From Pedosphaera sp. (GTDB lineage Bacteria > Verrucomicrobiota > Verrucomicrobiia > Limisphaerales > SIAT01): 6,722 bases of DNA. The DNA is taken from contig SIAT01000099.1 in assembly GCA_009691645.1 (NCBI GenBank), forward strand, positions 1 to 6,722, written 5' to 3'. Below the pieces are notes generated by a model that made no database searches, was not told the DNA's origin, and saw only the letters and a program-made list of their open reading frames with translations. The first letter of the stretch is position 1. The number at the start of each line of letters is the position of its first letter. Below, piece after piece: positions 5,034-6,722 of the stretch. A program made the position numbers and the translations under genes.

Positions 5034-6722
5034 ATGACTCACACCACCTCCGCCACCGGCCGCAGCACTCTCTCCTTCGCCGTGGCGATTTTCACCGGAG
5101 CATTTCTGCTCTTCCTCGTACAGCCGCTCATCGGCAAATACATCCTGCCGTGGTTCGGCGGAAGCCCGGGTGTCTGGACGACCTGCCTGCTTTTCTTCCA
5201 ATGCGTGCTGCTCGCCGGTTACGCCTACGCGCATCTGCTCACGACCTTCCTCCAGCCGCGCCAGCAAATCATCACCCACCTCGCCCTGGTCGCCGTCGCG
5301 CTCGCCAGGCTGCCCATCATCCCGAATGACGAACTCAAACCAGTCGGTGATGGTGACCCGATCCTCCAGATTCTCCTCGTGCTCGGCCGCACCATCGGCC
5401 TGCCCTATCTCGCCCTCTCGGCCACCGGCCCACTGATGCAGGCGTGGTTCTCCCGCGCGCATCCGGGCCATTCGCCCTACCGCCTCTACGCACTCTCGAA
5501 CATCGGCTCACTCCTCGCGCTGCTCGCCTATCCGGTGCTCGTGGAAACCTCCCTCTCCCGCCCCGCACAGGCGTACTGGTGGTCGGTTGGAATGGTTGCC
5601 TTCGCCGCCGCCTGTTGTTGGTGCGCGCGCCGGCTCTGGTCAGCTCCGGCCGAGGAAAAGAAAGACAGTGCGGCCGGCGATGAAAGTGCCGACGAAGTGA
5701 AGATTCCCGGACGCGCCTTTCTCTGGCTCACCCTGCCGGCGTGCGCCACCGCGATCTTGATGGCGACGACAAACAAGATCTGTCAGGACGTCGCCGTGGT
5801 GCCGTTTCTCTGGGTGTTGCCGCTCGCGCTTTATCTGATCACCTTCATCATCGCCTTCGACAGCCCGCGCTGGTACTCGCGCGCATGGTACGGCCGCGCC
5901 CTCATTCTCTGCTGGGCGGCCGTGATCTGGGCCATGTTTAAAGGCGTGGACGTGAGCATCGCCAAGCAACTGCTCATCTACTCCGCCACACTGTTCATCA
6001 CCTGCATGGTCTGCCACGGCGAGTTGTACCAGTTGCGGCCCGCACCGCGCCGACTCACCGCTTACTTCCTCACCATCTCCGCCGGCGGCGCGCTCGGCGG
6101 CCTGTTCGTCGCGCTCGCCGCACCGATGGTTTTCGATTCCTACATCGAATTCAATCTGGGCCTTTTCTCCAGCGGCGTGCTCTTCATGCTGGTCTGTCTC
6201 CTGCGCAAAAGCATCTGGACCATCGGCCGCTGGCAGGTCGCCATCGCCTGTACGATGAGCTGGACGACAGCCTGCTGGGCACTCTTCCGTTACGCGGAAG
6301 TTTCGCTGGCCACACAGACCGCACTGGGTGTGAGCGCGCTCGTTGTGGCGGCCGCCGTGAGCCATTTCCTGCCGCGCTGGATCGGTTCGCCGCCGAAGCC
6401 AACAATCGTCTTCCAGTTCGCCGTCGGTACCGTCGGCGCGCTCGCCAGCCTGCTCGCCGTGCTCGTGCTGCTGCTCGTCACGCATTCCTACGACCAGTAC
6501 CGCCTCGGCATCTGGGGTTGTGCGGCTCTGCTCGCCGTCATCTGCTACATCTGGATCAGCGTGGGGCCGGCGACGCGCTGGAATCTGCCCGTGTGGATTC
6601 CTCTTGTGCCCGTGATCGGCGCGCTCGGTTGGGGACTCTGGCTGCAGGCCAAAGACGCGAACGAAGGCGCCACCGCCAGTTCGCGCAATTTCTACGGCGT
6701 GCTCGCGGTGATGGAATATTAC
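5034..6722 (+). CDS. Polytopic membrane protein of the fused MFS/spermidine synthase-like type (runs off right edge)
   Basis: Partial gene: 563 codons from the ATG at 5034, open to the window end, translated directly. The start is the first ATG before the first membrane helix (FAVAIFTGAFLLFLVQPLIG, from residue 15). Roughly 14-17 hydrophobic helices follow, with a charged loop at about residues 203-227. Characteristic stretches are LVQPLIGKYILPWFGGSPGV, CQDVAVVPFLWVLPLALYL, CHGELYQLRPAPRRLT and ISAGGALGGLF, familiar from bacterial proteins annotated as spermidine synthase or fused MFS/spermidine synthase. The visible part ends with SRNFYGVLAVMEYY (550-563), the usual entry into the soluble aminopropyltransferase-like domain, so the catalytic half lies outside. 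True spermidine synthase activity is unproven for such membrane forms, and the active-site residues cannot be checked here. No Shine-Dalgarno is seen. It is divergent from the cNMP-binding gene. Confidence 0.85.
   Translation, partial: MTHTTSATGRSTLSFAVAIFTGAFLLFLVQPLIGKYILPWFGGSPGVWTTCLLFFQCVLLAGYAYAHLLTTFLQPRQQIITHLALVAVALARLPIIPNDELKPVGDGDPILQILLVLGRTIGLPYLALSATGPLMQAWFSRAHPGHSPYRLYALSNIGSLLALLAYPVLVETSLSRPAQAYWWSVGMVAFAAACCWCARRLWSAPAEEKKDSAAGDESADEVKIPGRAFLWLTLPACATAILMATTNKICQDVAVVPFLWVLPLALYLITFIIAFDSPRWYSRAWYGRALILCWAAVIWAMFKGVDVSIAKQLLIYSATLFITCMVCHGELYQLRPAPRRLTAYFLTISAGGALGGLFVALAAPMVFDSYIEFNLGLFSSGVLFMLVCLLRKSIWTIGRWQVAIACTMSWTTACWALFRYAEVSLATQTALGVSALVVAAAVSHFLPRWIGSPPKPTIVFQFAVGTVGALASLLAVLVLLLVTHSYDQYRLGIWGCAALLAVICYIWISVGPATRWNLPVWIPLVPVIGALGWGLWLQAKDANEGATASSRNFYGVLAVMEYY

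Noticed and set aside
4899..5471. Minus-strand open reading of 190 codons crossing the divergent spacer
   Set aside because: It overlaps the start of the cNMP-binding gene and the first helices of the membrane protein on the other strand; low-complexity Gly/Glu/Arg content and no domain.
5640..6485. Minus-strand open reading of 281 codons
   Set aside because: Antisense to the membrane synthase-like gene; extremely rich in His, Glu, Gly and Arg, as expected from the complement of membrane-protein codons.

Overview
This is a GC-rich bacterial window, densely coded apart from short AT-richer spacers. No taxonomic marker is present. The integrase N-terminus, the membrane-embedded spermidine synthase-like protein, the GYF-like/cyclic nucleotide-binding protein and the near absence of Shine-Dalgarno sequences together suggest a Verrucomicrobiota-type (PVC group) chromosome; this is inference from protein style, not proof.

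Left part (1-782): the 5' portion of a tyrosine-recombinase-like integrase gene runs leftward off the window. Immediately behind it is a complete tRNA-Thr(CGU) gene on the same strand, with its own candidate promoter and intrinsic terminator. The tRNA 3' end faces the integrase start about 90 bp away, the classic layout for one end of an integrative element inserted at a tRNA gene. The presumed element lies to the left, outside the window.

Middle part (783-2642): a gene for a large ferritin-like, probably di-metal protein (two ExxH motifs) converges, with a 6-bp gap, on a single-gene fluoride channel, crcB/fluC. A 168-bp spacer (2643-2810) then separates crcB from the next rightward gene. It contains a 10-bp perfect palindrome and a doubtful small ORF.

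Signalling part (2811-4906): a response regulator receiver domain fused to a metallo-beta-lactamase-fold hydrolase (PhnP-like, phosphodiesterase-type signature) converges on a gene for a GYF-like plus cyclic nucleotide-binding protein that lacks a DNA-binding domain. The two stop codons share one CTAG palindrome, a 4-bp tail-to-tail overlap. Side by side they make a plausible but unproven second-messenger module: one protein could hydrolyse a cyclic phosphate compound under phosphorelay control and the other could sense a cyclic nucleotide.

Right part (4907-6722): after a 127-bp divergent spacer, a long polytopic membrane protein of the fused MFS/spermidine synthase-like type runs off the right edge, cut just as its soluble synthase-like domain begins. 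Nothing here is conclusively a new system. The best candidates for a second look are the integrase/tRNA boundary and the receiver-MBL / cNMP-sensor pair.
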